Assembly: GCF_017876395.1 (NCBI RefSeq)
Contig: NZ_JAGINX010000001.1
Location: forward strand, 2,604,001 to 2,668,000
DNA length: 64,000 bases
Direction of reading: 5' to 3'
Source: Nesterenkonia lacusekhoensis
Lineage (GTDB): Bacteria > Actinomycetota > Actinomycetes > Actinomycetales > Micrococcaceae
Each line of letters starts with the position of its first letter. The first letter of the stretch is position 1. The translations under genes and the position numbers were made by a program. The notes beneath the pieces were generated by a model. That model ran no database searches. It was not told the DNA's origin and was given only the letters and a program-made list of their open reading frames with translations. This document shows positions 19,598 through 27,766 of the stretch, piece after piece.

Positions 19598-20566
19598 TCA
19601 GGCGGCGCGGGTGATGCCGCGGCGTCGCTGTGGCCTGCGCAGCTGGGCCACGGCGACGCCGGCCAGGCAGACGCCTCCGCCCAGGATGGCCAGCGGCGGG
19701 GGAACCTCACCCAGGGTCAGGGCAGACATCAGCACGACGACGGCGGGCACGGCCAACGTCGCCGAAGCCACCCTGCCCGTGGGGAAGTGGTTCATCGCGT
19801 AGCCCCAGAACCAGAAGCCCAGAGCTGAGGGCCCGACGCCCATATACACCGCACCGAGGAGCGTGCCGGTGCTGAGGCTGCCCAGTTCGCCGGCGGTCTG
19901 ACCGAGGAAGGGCAGCAGCGCCAGCGCTCCGGCCACACAGCCCAGCCAGGTGGCGGTCAGCGGGTCCACATCCCGCAGCGCGAGCTTCTGGACCATCATG
20001 CCCGCTGCGTAGAGCACCGCAGCGCCGAAGGCGATGACCAGCCCCGCCATGGCCAGCTGTCCGGTGCTGCCGGCGACGGTGATGAAGCCGATGCCGGAGA
20101 GCGAGATCAGCATCCCCAGGAACAGGCGCCGCGAGAAGGCCTCCTTGAAGAAGACCACCGCGCCCACGCCCACCATCAGCGGAGCGAGGTTGACCATCAT
20201 GGCCACAGTGCCGGCGTCGAGGAAGTGGCCGGCCCAGTTGAAGACCAGCGTGTAGACGGCGAACCAGATCACGCCGAAGGCGGCGGTGTAGGCCAGGCCG
20301 CGTCCGCGGGGGAGCAGCTGCTGTCCGCGGCGGATCCAGAGGATCAGCACGGTCAGCGTCAGTGAGCCGGCCAGCAGTCGGATCAGCGCCAGCGGCCCCG
20401 GAGAGATGTCCGAGGCGGCCCACCGCATGATCACGAAGGTGGAGGCCCACATCAGGACGGTGACCACGATCGCCAGGATCGGCACGGCGGATCGCTGGGG
20501 TGCCGGCGTCGGGGTGTCGTGCTCCGGCGTCTGGGATGCCGGATCGCCGGCCGCTGCTGAACTCAC
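19598..20566 (-). CDS. EamA-family (DMT) transporter
   Basis: 322 residues with ten predicted helices in two EamA repeats (about residues 25-160 and 170-305), for example 'VPILAIVVTVLMWASTFVIMRWAA' and 'LGAVYMGVGPSALGFWFWGYAMNHFPTGRVASATLAVPAVVVLMSALTLGE', the latter typical of RhaT/YdcZ-like exporters. Probably exports an amino acid or other metabolite; the substrate is unknown. It begins 28 bp downstream of the tadG-like stop on the same strand. Confidence 0.88.
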   Translation of the reverse strand: MSSAAAGDPASQTPEHDTPTPAPQRSAVPILAIVVTVLMWASTFVIMRWAASDISPGPLALIRLLAGSLTLTVLILWIRRGQQLLPRGRGLAYTAAFGVIWFAVYTLVFNWAGHFLDAGTVAMMVNLAPLMVGVGAVVFFKEAFSRRLFLGMLISLSGIGFITVAGSTGQLAMAGLVIAFGAAVLYAAGMMVQKLALRDVDPLTATWLGCVAGALALLPFLGQTAGELGSLSTGTLLGAVYMGVGPSALGFWFWGYAMNHFPTGRVASATLAVPAVVVLMSALTLGEVPPPLAILGGGVCLAGVAVAQLRRPQRRRGITRAA

Positions 20567-20594
20567 ACTCCTGGCAACCGCCTCGCACTGCCGC

Positions 20595-21035
20595 TCATTC
20601 CGACGCCTCGGGAGGGCCGGCCCGGGAGACCCCGTTGGCCGGCATCTGTGGCAGCGGCAGCCAGGAGGGATTCAGTGGGCTGACCTCCAACAGATCGCGG
20701 GTGGTCTCCACTGTGATCTCCGTGCCGAAGTCCCCGCCGACCGTGCAGGAGCTGAGCTGTGCCCCGTTGGCGGTGGCCACCTCCTCGGCCACGCTGCATG
20801 GATCCTCGGAGGTCAGACCGCGGGCGGCGTCGGCGCCGGCCAGAGCGGCCAGGTCTGCCGCACGGGCAGCCTGGGCCGCGGCCGTCGCCGACGCGCTGAG
20901 CAGGTGGACCAGTCCCAGCAGCAGCACCAGGACGGCGATCATCCCCAGGACGAGTACGGTCCCCGACCCTCGCTCGGAAGCACCCCGCTCGGTGTCCCCG
21001 CGGGCGGGCACGGTGTCCGTCTCCCGCGCCCTCAT
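20595..21035 (-). CDS. TadG/Rv3654c-like pilus-locus protein
   Basis: 146 residues. After a charged 25-residue N-terminus there is 'GSGTVLVLGMIAVLVLLLGLVHLLSASATAAAQAARAADLAALAGADAARG', the single-helix, Ala-rich prepilin-like signature of Rv3654c family TadE-like proteins. Two cysteines in the extracytoplasmic part (DPCSV, LSSCTVGG) may pair. It overlaps the TadE stop by 4 bp, so the two are coupled. Likely a minor pilin or assembly factor of the Tad pilus. Confidence 0.82.
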   Translation of the reverse strand: MRARETDTVPARGDTERGASERGSGTVLVLGMIAVLVLLLGLVHLLSASATAAAQAARAADLAALAGADAARGLTSEDPCSVAEEVATANGAQLSSCTVGGDFGTEITVETTRDLLEVSPLNPSWLPLPQMPANGVSRAGPPEASE

Positions 21036-21484
21036 GGTGAGTCCTCCGCGGCCGGGACATGCTCGGTGCGCGCGCTGGCCTCGGCAGTCTGATCCATATC
21101 CAGCTCCACCAGGCCCAGCAGCCGCACCGGCCGGGTCAGCTCCACATGGGAGTACTCGCCGTCCCGGGAGATCGCTGTGCTGACCTCCTGGCCTGCTACA
21201 CGAGAGGCCGTCTGCTCCGCGGCCGAGGGGTCCTCTCCGCGGGCCAGTTCTCGGGCAGCGGCCCGAGCGCCTTCCTCCAGGGAGACCTGAGCGGCCCCGT
21301 GCATCGCCAGGCTCAGCAGCAGACCCAGGATCAGCACGACGCCGGGCAGGGCCACGGCGAACTCCGTGCTCACCGAGCCGCGCTCCCGCCCCGTTCCGGG
21401 CCCCGGTCCTGTTCCGGGTTCGAGTCCTGCCCCGGGCTCCGTACCGATGCCGCTGCGCTCGCAGGCGCCGTCGAACTCACCCAT
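21032..21484 (-). CDS. TadE-like minor pilin
   Basis: 150 residues from the ATG at 21484, which has AGGAGG 7 bases upstream; a start 7 codons earlier lacks this. A Gly/Pro/Glu-rich leader of ~35 residues is followed by 'RGSVSTEFAVALPGVVLILGLLLSLAMHGAAQVSLEEGARAAARELARGE', the TadE domain, where the Glu and the preceding Ser resemble a prepilin peptidase site. It is encoded 33 bp downstream of the pilin 3' half. Confidence 0.84.
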   Translation of the reverse strand: MGEFDGACERSGIGTEPGAGLEPGTGPGPGTGRERGSVSTEFAVALPGVVLILGLLLSLAMHGAAQVSLEEGARAAARELARGEDPSAAEQTASRVAGQEVSTAISRDGEYSHVELTRPVRLLGLVELDMDQTAEASARTEHVPAAEDSP

Positions 21485-21516
21485 GCCGATCCTCCTGCCC
21501 TCCACGGCGCTCAGCC

Positions 21517-21615
21517 TCAGTAGCTGAGCGCGTTCTCCACGAGCCCGGACAGCAGGCCCTGCACAGTGTCCGAGGACAGCACGGTGACCAGCAGCCCGGC
21601 GAAGCCCACCGCCGC
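21517..21615 (-). pseudogene. 3' half of the DUF4244 (Flp-type) pilin gene
   Basis: Frame AVGFAGLLVTVLSSDTVQGLLSGLVENALSY ending TGA at 21517 is the C-terminal part of an actinobacterial DUF4244 pilin. It lacks the leader and processing site. Immediately upstream, at about 21,614, the sequence becomes unrelated and leads into the integrase. The missing first 33 codons are at 56,263-56,360. In the present arrangement only short unrelated leaders are in frame (for example an ATG at 21645). Confidence 0.85.
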
Positions 21616-21643
21616 GACACTTCTGAAGCTAAGACGGGCTTCC
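21601..21643. other. Left attachment site of the element (attL)
   Basis: Chromosomal pilin sequence ends at about 21,614-21,615, where GC is the only base pair shared with the right end in register. Element sequence follows, with AGCTAAGACGGGCTTC at 21,627-21,642. This 16-mer is, with one mismatch, the reverse complement of 56,235-56,250 at the right end. Distances from the GC are 11 and 12 bases, so on the circle the two would flank the crossover like attP arms. Confidence 0.75.
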
Positions 21644-21658
21644 ATGTAATGTGCTGAT

Positions 21659-23167
21659 ATGGCTGATAAACCCTCCGCATCGGTTTCCCGCGTGGCCATC
21701 TACGCTCGCCAGTCGATCCTGGAGGACCAGGGCATCGAGCAGCAGCTGGCCGACTGCCGCAAAGCCGTGGAGGAGCGCGGCTGGAGAGTCTTCGACGAGT
21801 TCATCGACAACAAGGTCTCCGGCTCCAAGGAGCGCGGGGCAGCAACGCAGTGGGCCAAGATGCTCCAGGCCTACGATGACGGCCTCTTCGACGTGCTGAT
21901 GATCGACAGGCCCGACCGGTTCAGCCGCCGGCTGACCGACCTGCTCGATGTCAGGGAGACCCGGGACGTCCGGGTGGTCAGCGCCCGCGGCGGCGTGGAC
22001 ACCGACCACGGCGATGTCCAGCTGGGCATCCAGGTGGTCCTGGCCAAGAACGAGGTCCGCGAGAAGACGATCAGGGCCAAGCGCTACGCCGTCGAGCGCC
22101 ACAAGCAGGGCCACCCCAATGCAGGCGGCGGCCCGCATGGCTACAGATGGGTGCCCGCGGCCAACCGTGATCCGCAGACCCAGGCCCGCTATGAGATCGA
22201 TGAGGATGAGGCTGAAGATGTCAGGTTCATCTTCAGCGAGTTCCTGGCCGATCCCGACAAGCAGGCCTCCATGAAGCAGATCGCCCGAGCTCTCAACGAC
22301 AAAGGCCGACGCACTCGCCGTGGCACGAAGTGGGGAGCATCGACCATCCGGCGCATGCTGATGAACCCCTACTACGCAGGGCTGCTGCCTCCCTCTCGGC
22401 CCTACGACGGCTCCGGCAGCCACCACTACAACAACCTGGATCTGGAGAACTGCATCACCGGGGCATGGGAGCCGATCATCACCGAAGAGCAGCTCCGGGC
22501 CGCCCGCGGCAAGCTCTCGCTGGTCAAACCCAACCACGACGGCACAGCCCGGAAGTGGCTGCTGCCGGGTCTGGCCACCTGCGGCAAGTGTGGCGGTCCG
22601 GTCAGATCATCCATAGGGACGCAACGGGTCCGAGACAAGGCGACCGGCAAGCGCGTCGCCGTCGACGACTATCACGCCTACCGGTGCGCGACCATCGGGA
22701 ACGGATGCTTCCAGCGGGCTGGTGACATCATTGACGAGTTCATCTCCCAGGTGGTCATCGAGCGTCTGGCAACCGCAGACCTGGCGGATCTGCTGGCCAT
22801 CGACGACGGGCCGGACTTCGAGGCACTGTTCGCCAAGCAGAAGGCCTTGGACGGCCGCGAGGGTGAGATCGCGCTGATGATCGCCCGGGGTCAGCTCAAC
22901 CGCGAGGCCGCGGAGCCTGCCCTGGAGGAGATCAGGCAGGAACAGGAGACCGTGAAGAACGAGCTCGCCAGGGCGGTGAAGCAGGACCCTTTGGCAGAGC
23001 TGGCTGGTGTCGACGATGTAGAGGCGTGGTGGAACGCATCGACGCTGGCGAGGCAGCGGGCCATTGTCGGCAAGCTCATGGACGTGGTGATCCACCCGAT
23101 CGGAGGAGGCAGACGGACCACTGCGAAGAACATCGCGGAGACAGTGGAGATCCGCTGGAAGGACTGA
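21659..23167 (+). CDS. Large serine recombinase (integrase)
   Basis: 502 residues. The catalytic resolvase domain starts 'SVSRVAIYARQSILEDQGIEQQLADCRK', with the nucleophilic Ser in ARQS and Arg residues in MIDRPDRFSRR. The Recombinase domain follows (HGYRWVPA... to 'RGTKWGASTIRRMLMNPYYAGLLP'). The zinc ribbon comprises CGKCGGP (about residue 308) and a later CATIGNGC. A coiled coil spans roughly residues 400-440. Length and order match phiC31/TP901-1-type large serine integrases. The start codon is only 44 bp from the crossover site and has no strong ribosome site. It is the enzyme expected to have inserted the element into the pilin gene. Confidence 0.95.
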   Translation: MADKPSASVSRVAIYARQSILEDQGIEQQLADCRKAVEERGWRVFDEFIDNKVSGSKERGAATQWAKMLQAYDDGLFDVLMIDRPDRFSRRLTDLLDVRETRDVRVVSARGGVDTDHGDVQLGIQVVLAKNEVREKTIRAKRYAVERHKQGHPNAGGGPHGYRWVPAANRDPQTQARYEIDEDEAEDVRFIFSEFLADPDKQASMKQIARALNDKGRRTRRGTKWGASTIRRMLMNPYYAGLLPPSRPYDGSGSHHYNNLDLENCITGAWEPIITEEQLRAARGKLSLVKPNHDGTARKWLLPGLATCGKCGGPVRSSIGTQRVRDKATGKRVAVDDYHAYRCATIGNGCFQRAGDIIDEFISQVVIERLATADLADLLAIDDGPDFEALFAKQKALDGREGEIALMIARGQLNREAAEPALEEIRQEQETVKNELARAVKQDPLAELAGVDDVEAWWNASTLARQRAIVGKLMDVVIHPIGGGRRTTAKNIAETVEIRWKD

Positions 23168-23249
23168 CGGCAGAGGCAGGGCCTCGGCCTGAGAACACAT
23201 GGTGAAGATGAGAGTCATGATAGTGACCCCAGACTGCAGCGCCCGCACC

Positions 23250-23582
23250 TGTCGGGTTTTTGTCGGGTGCTGTCGGGTCGCTGTCGGGCGCCTCTGGCGC
23301 ACATCCCGACATGTTTTTCCCTGATATTGCAGGGGAAAGTTCACGTTGTCGGGTTTGTCGGGTGTCCTGAGCAAAACTTTCTATATACCGAGAGAACACC
23401 CCTGGAGCACTACCCCTGCACTTCAACACATTTTTTCTCTGTATACCCCTCTCTAAGACCCGACATACCCGACAGAAGCACTAAAACCCCTGGTCAGAGA
23501 GATATGTCCTGTCGGGTTTTGCCGGTCAGAGCTGTCGGGTTCCGCGCTCCAAGGCCCGACAAACAGGAACCAAAACCCGACA
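23250..23582. repeat. Cluster of 13 TGTCGGG motifs (iteron-like region)
   Basis: Exact TGTCGGG occurs on the plus strand at 23250, 23261, 23271, 23282, 23347, 23356, 23510 and 23533, and its complement CCCGACA at 23305, 23459, 23468, 23555 and 23576. Between the clusters lie AT-rich tracts (TTTCTATATACC at about 23,380 and TTTTTTCTCTGTATA at about 23,430). The whole 648-bp gap 23,168-23,815 has no convincing gene. It looks like a replication origin or a multi-site operator. The two closely spaced head-to-tail groups (9-11 bp apart) are one helical turn apart. Confidence 0.7.
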
Positions 23583-23815
23583 AGTTGCCGCTGGGGGCCG
23601 GCGGCTTCATGCTCCGAAACCCACATCATCCATCACCACCTCCCGGGCATGTGCTCCGAGCGAGGCCGGCAGGCCGAGCGGGACATCAGTCAGGCCAGCT
23701 GAGCACCCATGGGCAGAAGAAGATCCACCTGCCCACCAGGCCTCCCGCCTAGTAGATCACCAGACGCGCGATAGTATTCACACAACGGCCTCGTAGACCA
23801 GGAAGGTACGCACCC

Positions 23816-24268
23816 ATGACTGATGAGCACACCGTCCCGCCTGAGTCCAAGCTCCTCAAGGAGGTCCAGTCCCTCTCCGGCATCCCCGTTCCCGAGCTGG
23901 CCGAGGCCACCGGCCTGTCGAAGGCCACCATCCACTCCGCCATCCAGGGAGTGCGCTACAAGACCGGCGGCTCCATCCCGGCCCCGCCGTCGGACAAGAC
24001 CCTGGTGAAGCTGGCCCGAGCCCTGTCCATCACTCCTCAGCAGCTTCGCGAGGCCAGCCCCAACCGGGCCCGGGCGATCCACGAGCTCTCCGAGGAGCCG
24101 GCGCTGGAGAAGTCCCTGCCCAGCGATGAGGAGAGTCAGGCTGCTGCGGCCGCTCACCTCCGGCTGGCCCGCAGGGTGCTGGCCGCCTTCACCGACCAGG
24201 AGCTGCGCGAGGAGATCGCTCGGCGGGAGGCTGAGCGCAACGAGCGTGAAGCCTCGGCGAGTTCCTGA
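23816..24268 (+). CDS. HTH regulator (Xre-like)
   Basis: 150 residues. 'LLKEVQSLSGIPVPELAEATGLSKATIHSAIQGVRYKTGGSIPAPPSDKTLVKLARALSITPQQLREAS' has the helix-turn-helix and following helices of Xre/Cro proteins. The second half is charged and helical ('LRLARRVLAAFTDQELREEIARREAERNERE'), probably a dimerisation coiled coil. GGAAGG precedes the ATG. It is the first gene after the TGTCGGG repeats and may bind them (inference). Confidence 0.7.
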   Translation: MTDEHTVPPESKLLKEVQSLSGIPVPELAEATGLSKATIHSAIQGVRYKTGGSIPAPPSDKTLVKLARALSITPQQLREASPNRARAIHELSEEPALEKSLPSDEESQAAAAAHLRLARRVLAAFTDQELREEIARREAERNEREASASS

Positions 24269-24385
24269 TAGTCTCTCCAGCGCTACCTCCCCAAGCTGAG
24301 ACCCCACCGGGGTTTGTCATGCCCAGAAGCAGCCGCAGGCTGCACCGGGTACTCAGCTTGGTAATCACATAGTGGAGGTAGTTCT

Positions 24386-24958
24386 TTGAACGACATCATC
24401 ACCCTGTCCCCAGCAGCACAGTCTCTGATCCGTGATCAGATCTCGCTGCTGGAGGGCATCTATCCCGCTCCGGTGAACCACGAGTTCGTGGTCCAGCGCC
24501 TGCAGGAGGCTCGCCATAACCTCGAGCACCTGCTGACGCTGAGTTCCTCCGAGGCCCCAGGCCTCACTCAGGAGGACGCCGAGCACTTCCGCACCATCCA
24601 GGTCGCTCCCTTAGTCGCCGAGCCCATCGAGGCCGAGCGTCTGATGGCGATGGAATCCACCCCTCAGCATCGTGCTGCGACTCATCTGCTGACTCATTCC
24701 TCGCACTACGCGGAGCTGGTCACAGCCCTGGTCGCCAGCGATGACTGTGGGTGGATCGGGTTCGTCTTCCCGCTGGATGACGGGCTCCATCGCTTCGAGG
24801 TTCCCCAGCATCTCTCCGGCGAGGCCCGTCGCGTGGGCTCTCTGGTGCTGTTGCTGCTGGGCGTCTCGATCCGTGAGTCCCTGGGTGAGCTGCTGCCCGG
24901 TCTGGACCCGCAGTCCTCGGTAGCCTTCGCCGAGGCCTGCCAGATCCTGCAGCAGTAG
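24386..24958 (+). CDS. Hypothetical protein of the element
   Basis: 190 residues from a TTG start with GGAGGT 7 bases upstream. I do not recognise a domain. It is mainly helical and acidic, with 'HRAATHLLTHSSHYAELVTALVASDDCGWIGFVFPLDDGLHRFEVPQHLSGEARRVGSLVLLLLGVSIRESLGELLPGL'. It lies between the Xre-like regulator and ArdA on the same strand, a position where small antirestriction or regulatory proteins are common. A GCCGGAGGC hairpin follows the stop. Confidence 0.6.
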   Translation: MNDIITLSPAAQSLIRDQISLLEGIYPAPVNHEFVVQRLQEARHNLEHLLTLSSSEAPGLTQEDAEHFRTIQVAPLVAEPIEAERLMAMESTPQHRAATHLLTHSSHYAELVTALVASDDCGWIGFVFPLDDGLHRFEVPQHLSGEARRVGSLVLLLLGVSIRESLGELLPGLDPQSSVAFAEACQILQQ

Positions 24959-25019
24959 CACCGCCGGAGGCGGCACCGGGTGGCTCCTCGAATGTGATCC
25001 CCACTGAGAGGAGCTGCCC

Positions 25020-25550
25020 TTGTCTGTCACTTCCACCGTCACCCCGGCCGTCTGGATTGGGTGTCTCGCCTGCTACAACGCAGGCCGACTCACAGGTGAC
25101 TGGTTCGAGGCCATCACTGCCGACGAGGTCACCCCGGAGAAGCTCCACGGCCACCAGACCTCCCACGAGGAGCTGTGGTGCCTAGATCACGAGTATCTAC
25201 CCATCGATGGTGAGTGCTCACCTCACCAGGCTGCCAAGCTCGCCCGTCACCTCGACGAGATCGACGAGTACCTGCTGCCTGCCTTCCTCGCCTGGATCGG
25301 CTCCGGCAGTCACGTCCTCGACGGAGAAGATCTCCCCGACCACGGAGAGTTCATCGACCGCTACTGCGGCCACTGGGACTCATTCACCCAATACGCCCAC
25401 CAGCTGGCCGAGGACATCTGCCTGCTCGCTGACGCCCCCGAGCACATCACCCGATACTTCAACTGGCAGTCCTGGACCGACGACCTGCAGCACGAGTACA
25501 CCGTTCTCGACGCCGCCGAAGGAGGTGTCTACATCTTCCGTGACCACTGA
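25020..25550 (+). CDS. ardA: ArdA-family antirestriction protein
   Basis: 176 residues, strongly acidic, from a TTG with GAGAGGAG upstream. The N-terminus 'VWIGCLACYNAGRLTGDWFEAITADEV' matches the ArdA pattern (YVACLAAYNxGxLxGxW), and the C-terminus has the paired 'ITRYFNWQSWTDDLQHEYTVLDAAEGGVYIF'. ArdA dimers mimic bent B-form DNA and inhibit type I restriction enzymes. On mobile elements they protect incoming DNA. It sits near the integrase end, as is usual for early-expressed transfer genes. Confidence 0.88.
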   Translation: MSVTSTVTPAVWIGCLACYNAGRLTGDWFEAITADEVTPEKLHGHQTSHEELWCLDHEYLPIDGECSPHQAAKLARHLDEIDEYLLPAFLAWIGSGSHVLDGEDLPDHGEFIDRYCGHWDSFTQYAHQLAEDICLLADAPEHITRYFNWQSWTDDLQHEYTVLDAAEGGVYIFRDH

Positions 25551-25636
25551 GCTGATCTGACGCTTCCTTAAGCCCCGCTGGCACCACAGCCAGGGAGCTT
25601 TGCTCACCCGGAGACGACCCTCACCAGGAGCAATAC

Positions 25637-25879
25637 ATGACCACAATCGCCTACCTGAACTCTCCCCACACAGACCCTGAGGTCCACGCAGCCGACTGCT
25701 CCAACATCACCAGGAGGACCCGGATGGGCTTTGAGCACGCCGGCTGCGCTGAAGTTACCACCCGCAGTGAAGCCATCTATGACTACAATGCCGACTTCAT
25801 CGACGACGGCGCCACCAACGATGAGCTCTGGGACTTGCTGTTCTTCCCCTGCGCCAAGCTGGGCTGGGGCTCGCTGTGA
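25637..25879 (+). CDS. Small hypothetical protein downstream of ardA
   Basis: 80 residues with a CAGGAG ribosome site. Contains 'EVHAADCSNITRRTRMGFEHAGCAEVTTRSEAIYDYNADFIDDGATNDELWDLLFFPCAKLGWG', with three cysteines and acidic composition. No family recognised. It is likely part of the ardA operon, and its stop overlaps the next start as GTGA. Confidence 0.6.
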   Translation: MTTIAYLNSPHTDPEVHAADCSNITRRTRMGFEHAGCAEVTTRSEAIYDYNADFIDDGATNDELWDLLFFPCAKLGWGSL

Positions 25880-26031
25880 CCGCCGAAACTGACACCACTG
25901 AACAGACGATCCGTGCCCAGATCCAGAGGTTCGACGACGTGCTGGCGGATCCGGAATGGGAATGGGGCGCGATGGTCGACGCCGCGCTGGACGTCCGGGA
26001 GGCTCTCCAGCACCTGGTCGATAGGGCCTGA
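25876..26031 (+). CDS. Small acidic hypothetical protein
   Basis: 51 residues starting with the GTG that overlaps the previous stop. Sequence 'TIRAQIQRFDDVLADPEWEWGAMVDAALDVREALQHL' is acidic and helical. Translational coupling and the strong terminator right after it mark it as the last gene of the ardA operon. Function unknown. Confidence 0.55.
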   Translation: MTAETDTTEQTIRAQIQRFDDVLADPEWEWGAMVDAALDVREALQHLVDRA

Positions 26032-26033
26032 CG

Positions 26034-26075
26034 AGAAGACCCCCGACACCTCACGGTGCGGGGGTCTTCTTTTTC
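26034..26075 (+). terminator. Rho-independent terminator of the ardA operon
   Basis: AGAAGACCCCCG (26034-26045) pairs perfectly with CGGGGGTCTTCT (26059-26070), followed by TTTTCT. Canonical intrinsic terminator 3 bp after the last stop codon. Confidence 0.9.
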
Positions 26076-26141
26076 TACAGTGAAGGTCACAGTGACTTCA
26101 GGTGGTCCAACTTCCCCTGCCACTCCAGACGCAGCTGAACG

Positions 26142-27131
26142 TCACTCCTGGTCAAATCCGCGCTTGATCCGCTCAGCATGGAGACCACGGGCGTTCGACC
26201 CTGGGAGGGCGCCCTTGAGGGTGATGCACCACATGTTGATCAGCGCCTGGCAGTACGGGCACCTGTGGTCGAGAGCTCGACTCGCTTCGGGTCCAAGACG
26301 TTCCCGGCGTTGGTCGTTGTAGAGCTTGGCTGTGCCAGTGATGAACGCTGCCACTACTAGCCCCGGCGCACCTCCGACCAGGATCAGCAATCCCCCTAGC
26401 TGCACCCACCATGTCCACAGGTAGATGGCGATTAGCATGTTGACGCCATCGAGCGCCCCCGCCTTGTACTGCGGATAGTCCTCTTCCAGCCAGCGGGCAG
26501 CGTTGAGGATCTGCTCCTGAACTCGCTCATGGAAGAGGCCGAGACGCTCGGGCACCTCAGGTTCAGCGGCTACTTCCTCAAGTTCTTCGGGGCTGTAGTG
26601 CTCCAGAACCGAATCGATCAGCTGACGCCAGTGCTCGTCCCCGACGGAATCGAAGAACGAAGATTGAAGTCGCCACGCAGAGACTTCGCTCCAGGTGGAG
26701 ACTTCCGTGCTGGAGAGGAAGTTCTCGTAGATCCTGCCAGTGATGCCAGTTTCGACAGCTTCCCGGAAGGGTCGCGTAATGTCGATGGCCTCCAGCACAT
26801 TGCCCACGCCTTCAGCGACATGCACAGGCGGGACGAACGCCTTGAAGAAGGTCTCCGTAGACAACGAGCCTTGGACGAGGGAAGCGATGTCCGTAGCGTC
26901 GGCGGCATCTTGGAGTGCAGCTCCAGGCCCGGAGCCCTCCAACAGCGCGGTGAAGGAAGGTGCTATTGAGGTTTGTGGCTGCCACGTCGTAATGCTTCTC
27001 TCAATGGCCTGCTGATAGGCCTCTAATACGCCCAGTCCGTCCGCCCAGGGGCTCTGGGCGAGCGTCTGTCCCAGCTCTCCGATCCCCGCCGCATTCACAA
27101 TCGCTCTATGTGCTCCGCCCTCGGTCGTCAT
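26142..27131 (-). CDS. Hypothetical protein with C-terminal membrane hairpin
   Basis: 329 residues, GAGAGGG before the ATG. The first ~230 residues are soluble and helical. Two hydrophobic helices follow ('ALDGVNMLIAIYLWTWWVQLGGLLILVGGAPGLVVAAFITGTAKLY'). A C-terminal basic segment has a possible metal knuckle 'CPYCQALINMWC'. No family recognised. It is divergent from a small HTH gene across 80 bp that includes the palindrome CGATA-C-TATCG at 27,156-27,166. A soluble domain joined to a membrane hairpin is the layout of some phage-defence effectors, but no motif confirms this. Confidence 0.55.
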   Translation of the reverse strand: MTTEGGAHRAIVNAAGIGELGQTLAQSPWADGLGVLEAYQQAIERSITTWQPQTSIAPSFTALLEGSGPGAALQDAADATDIASLVQGSLSTETFFKAFVPPVHVAEGVGNVLEAIDITRPFREAVETGITGRIYENFLSSTEVSTWSEVSAWRLQSSFFDSVGDEHWRQLIDSVLEHYSPEELEEVAAEPEVPERLGLFHERVQEQILNAARWLEEDYPQYKAGALDGVNMLIAIYLWTWWVQLGGLLILVGGAPGLVVAAFITGTAKLYNDQRRERLGPEASRALDHRCPYCQALINMWCITLKGALPGSNARGLHAERIKRGFDQE

Positions 27132-27211
27132 CGCCGCCCTCTCTTCGCCTCATGTCGATACTATCGGCTCGCCAGGGAGCCGGAATCGACTGGTCCGCTA
27201 GGCTCGTAGAC

Positions 27212-27415
27212 ATGGCGCGGAAGTTCTATACCCTCGACGAGGTCGCCGAGGCGCTGGCGATCTCAATGTCGCAGATGCGGGCACTGATCAAGCGCGGCGA
27301 GATCGAGGGCATCCAGATCGGCGGCCGCGGGCAGTGGCGCATCGAGGATGCGAAGCTCGAGGAGTATATCGAGCGGATGTACGAAGAGCAGCGGCGGGGC
27401 CTAGGCCGAGCCTGA
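27212..27415 (+). CDS. Excisionase-like HTH_17 DNA-binding protein
   Basis: 67 residues from the ATG at 27212: 'FYTLDEVAEALAISMSQMRALIKRGEIEGIQIGGRGQWRIEDAKLEEYIERMY' is the winged HTH of MerR/excisionase type (HTH_17). Candidate recombination directionality factor for the integrase, or a repressor of the divergent gene at 27,131. Its position 4 kb from the integrase does not decide this. Confidence 0.8.
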   Translation: MARKFYTLDEVAEALAISMSQMRALIKRGEIEGIQIGGRGQWRIEDAKLEEYIERMYEEQRRGLGRA

Positions 27416-27501
27416 CTAGGAGCATCGCCGCGTCACGTAGACCGACGGACCTTCAGGTCTGACTAAGCTGGTTCCCAGGACCACGCACCAGAGGGAGACG
27501 A

Positions 27502-27726
27502 ATGGCTGAATCGGCGCTAAACAGCAACTTTCAGGCTGCCAAGAAGGCCAAGGAAGACGAGTTCTACACCCAGCTCGAAGACATCGAGAACGAGCTGAAG
27601 CACTACCGTCACCACTTCAAGGACAAGGTCGTTTACTGCAACTGTGACGACCCCCGGGTGAGCAACTTCTTCCACTTCTTCTCCTATAAGTTCGAAGACC
27701 TCGGCCTGAAGAAGCGGGTCTGCTGA
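27502..27726 (+). pseudogene. N-terminal fragment of an EcoRI-type adenine methyltransferase
   Basis: About 70 codons: 'NSNFQAAKKAKEDEFYTQLEDIENELKHYRHHFKDKVVYCNCDDPRVSNFFHFFSYKFEDLGLKK' is the start of EcoRI-like adenine-specific DNA methylases, including the SAM-site region and the CNCDDP segment. The frame runs into the terminal repeat of an IS3 element at 27,716 and stops. The rest of the gene is not found after the insertion (28,995-29,200). The catalytic part is therefore missing. Confidence 0.8.
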
Positions 27727-27766
27727 AGGTTCGGTTGACTTCAAGACTGCTTAGAAAGCAGGAAGG

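Noticed and set aside
23250-23582. CRISPR array
   Set aside because: Repeats are only 7 bp, occur in both orientations and have irregular spacing; no cas genes are present.
23267-23752. 161-residue frame in the TGTCGGG region
   Set aside because: Composition follows the repeats, no ribosome site, no recognisable domain.
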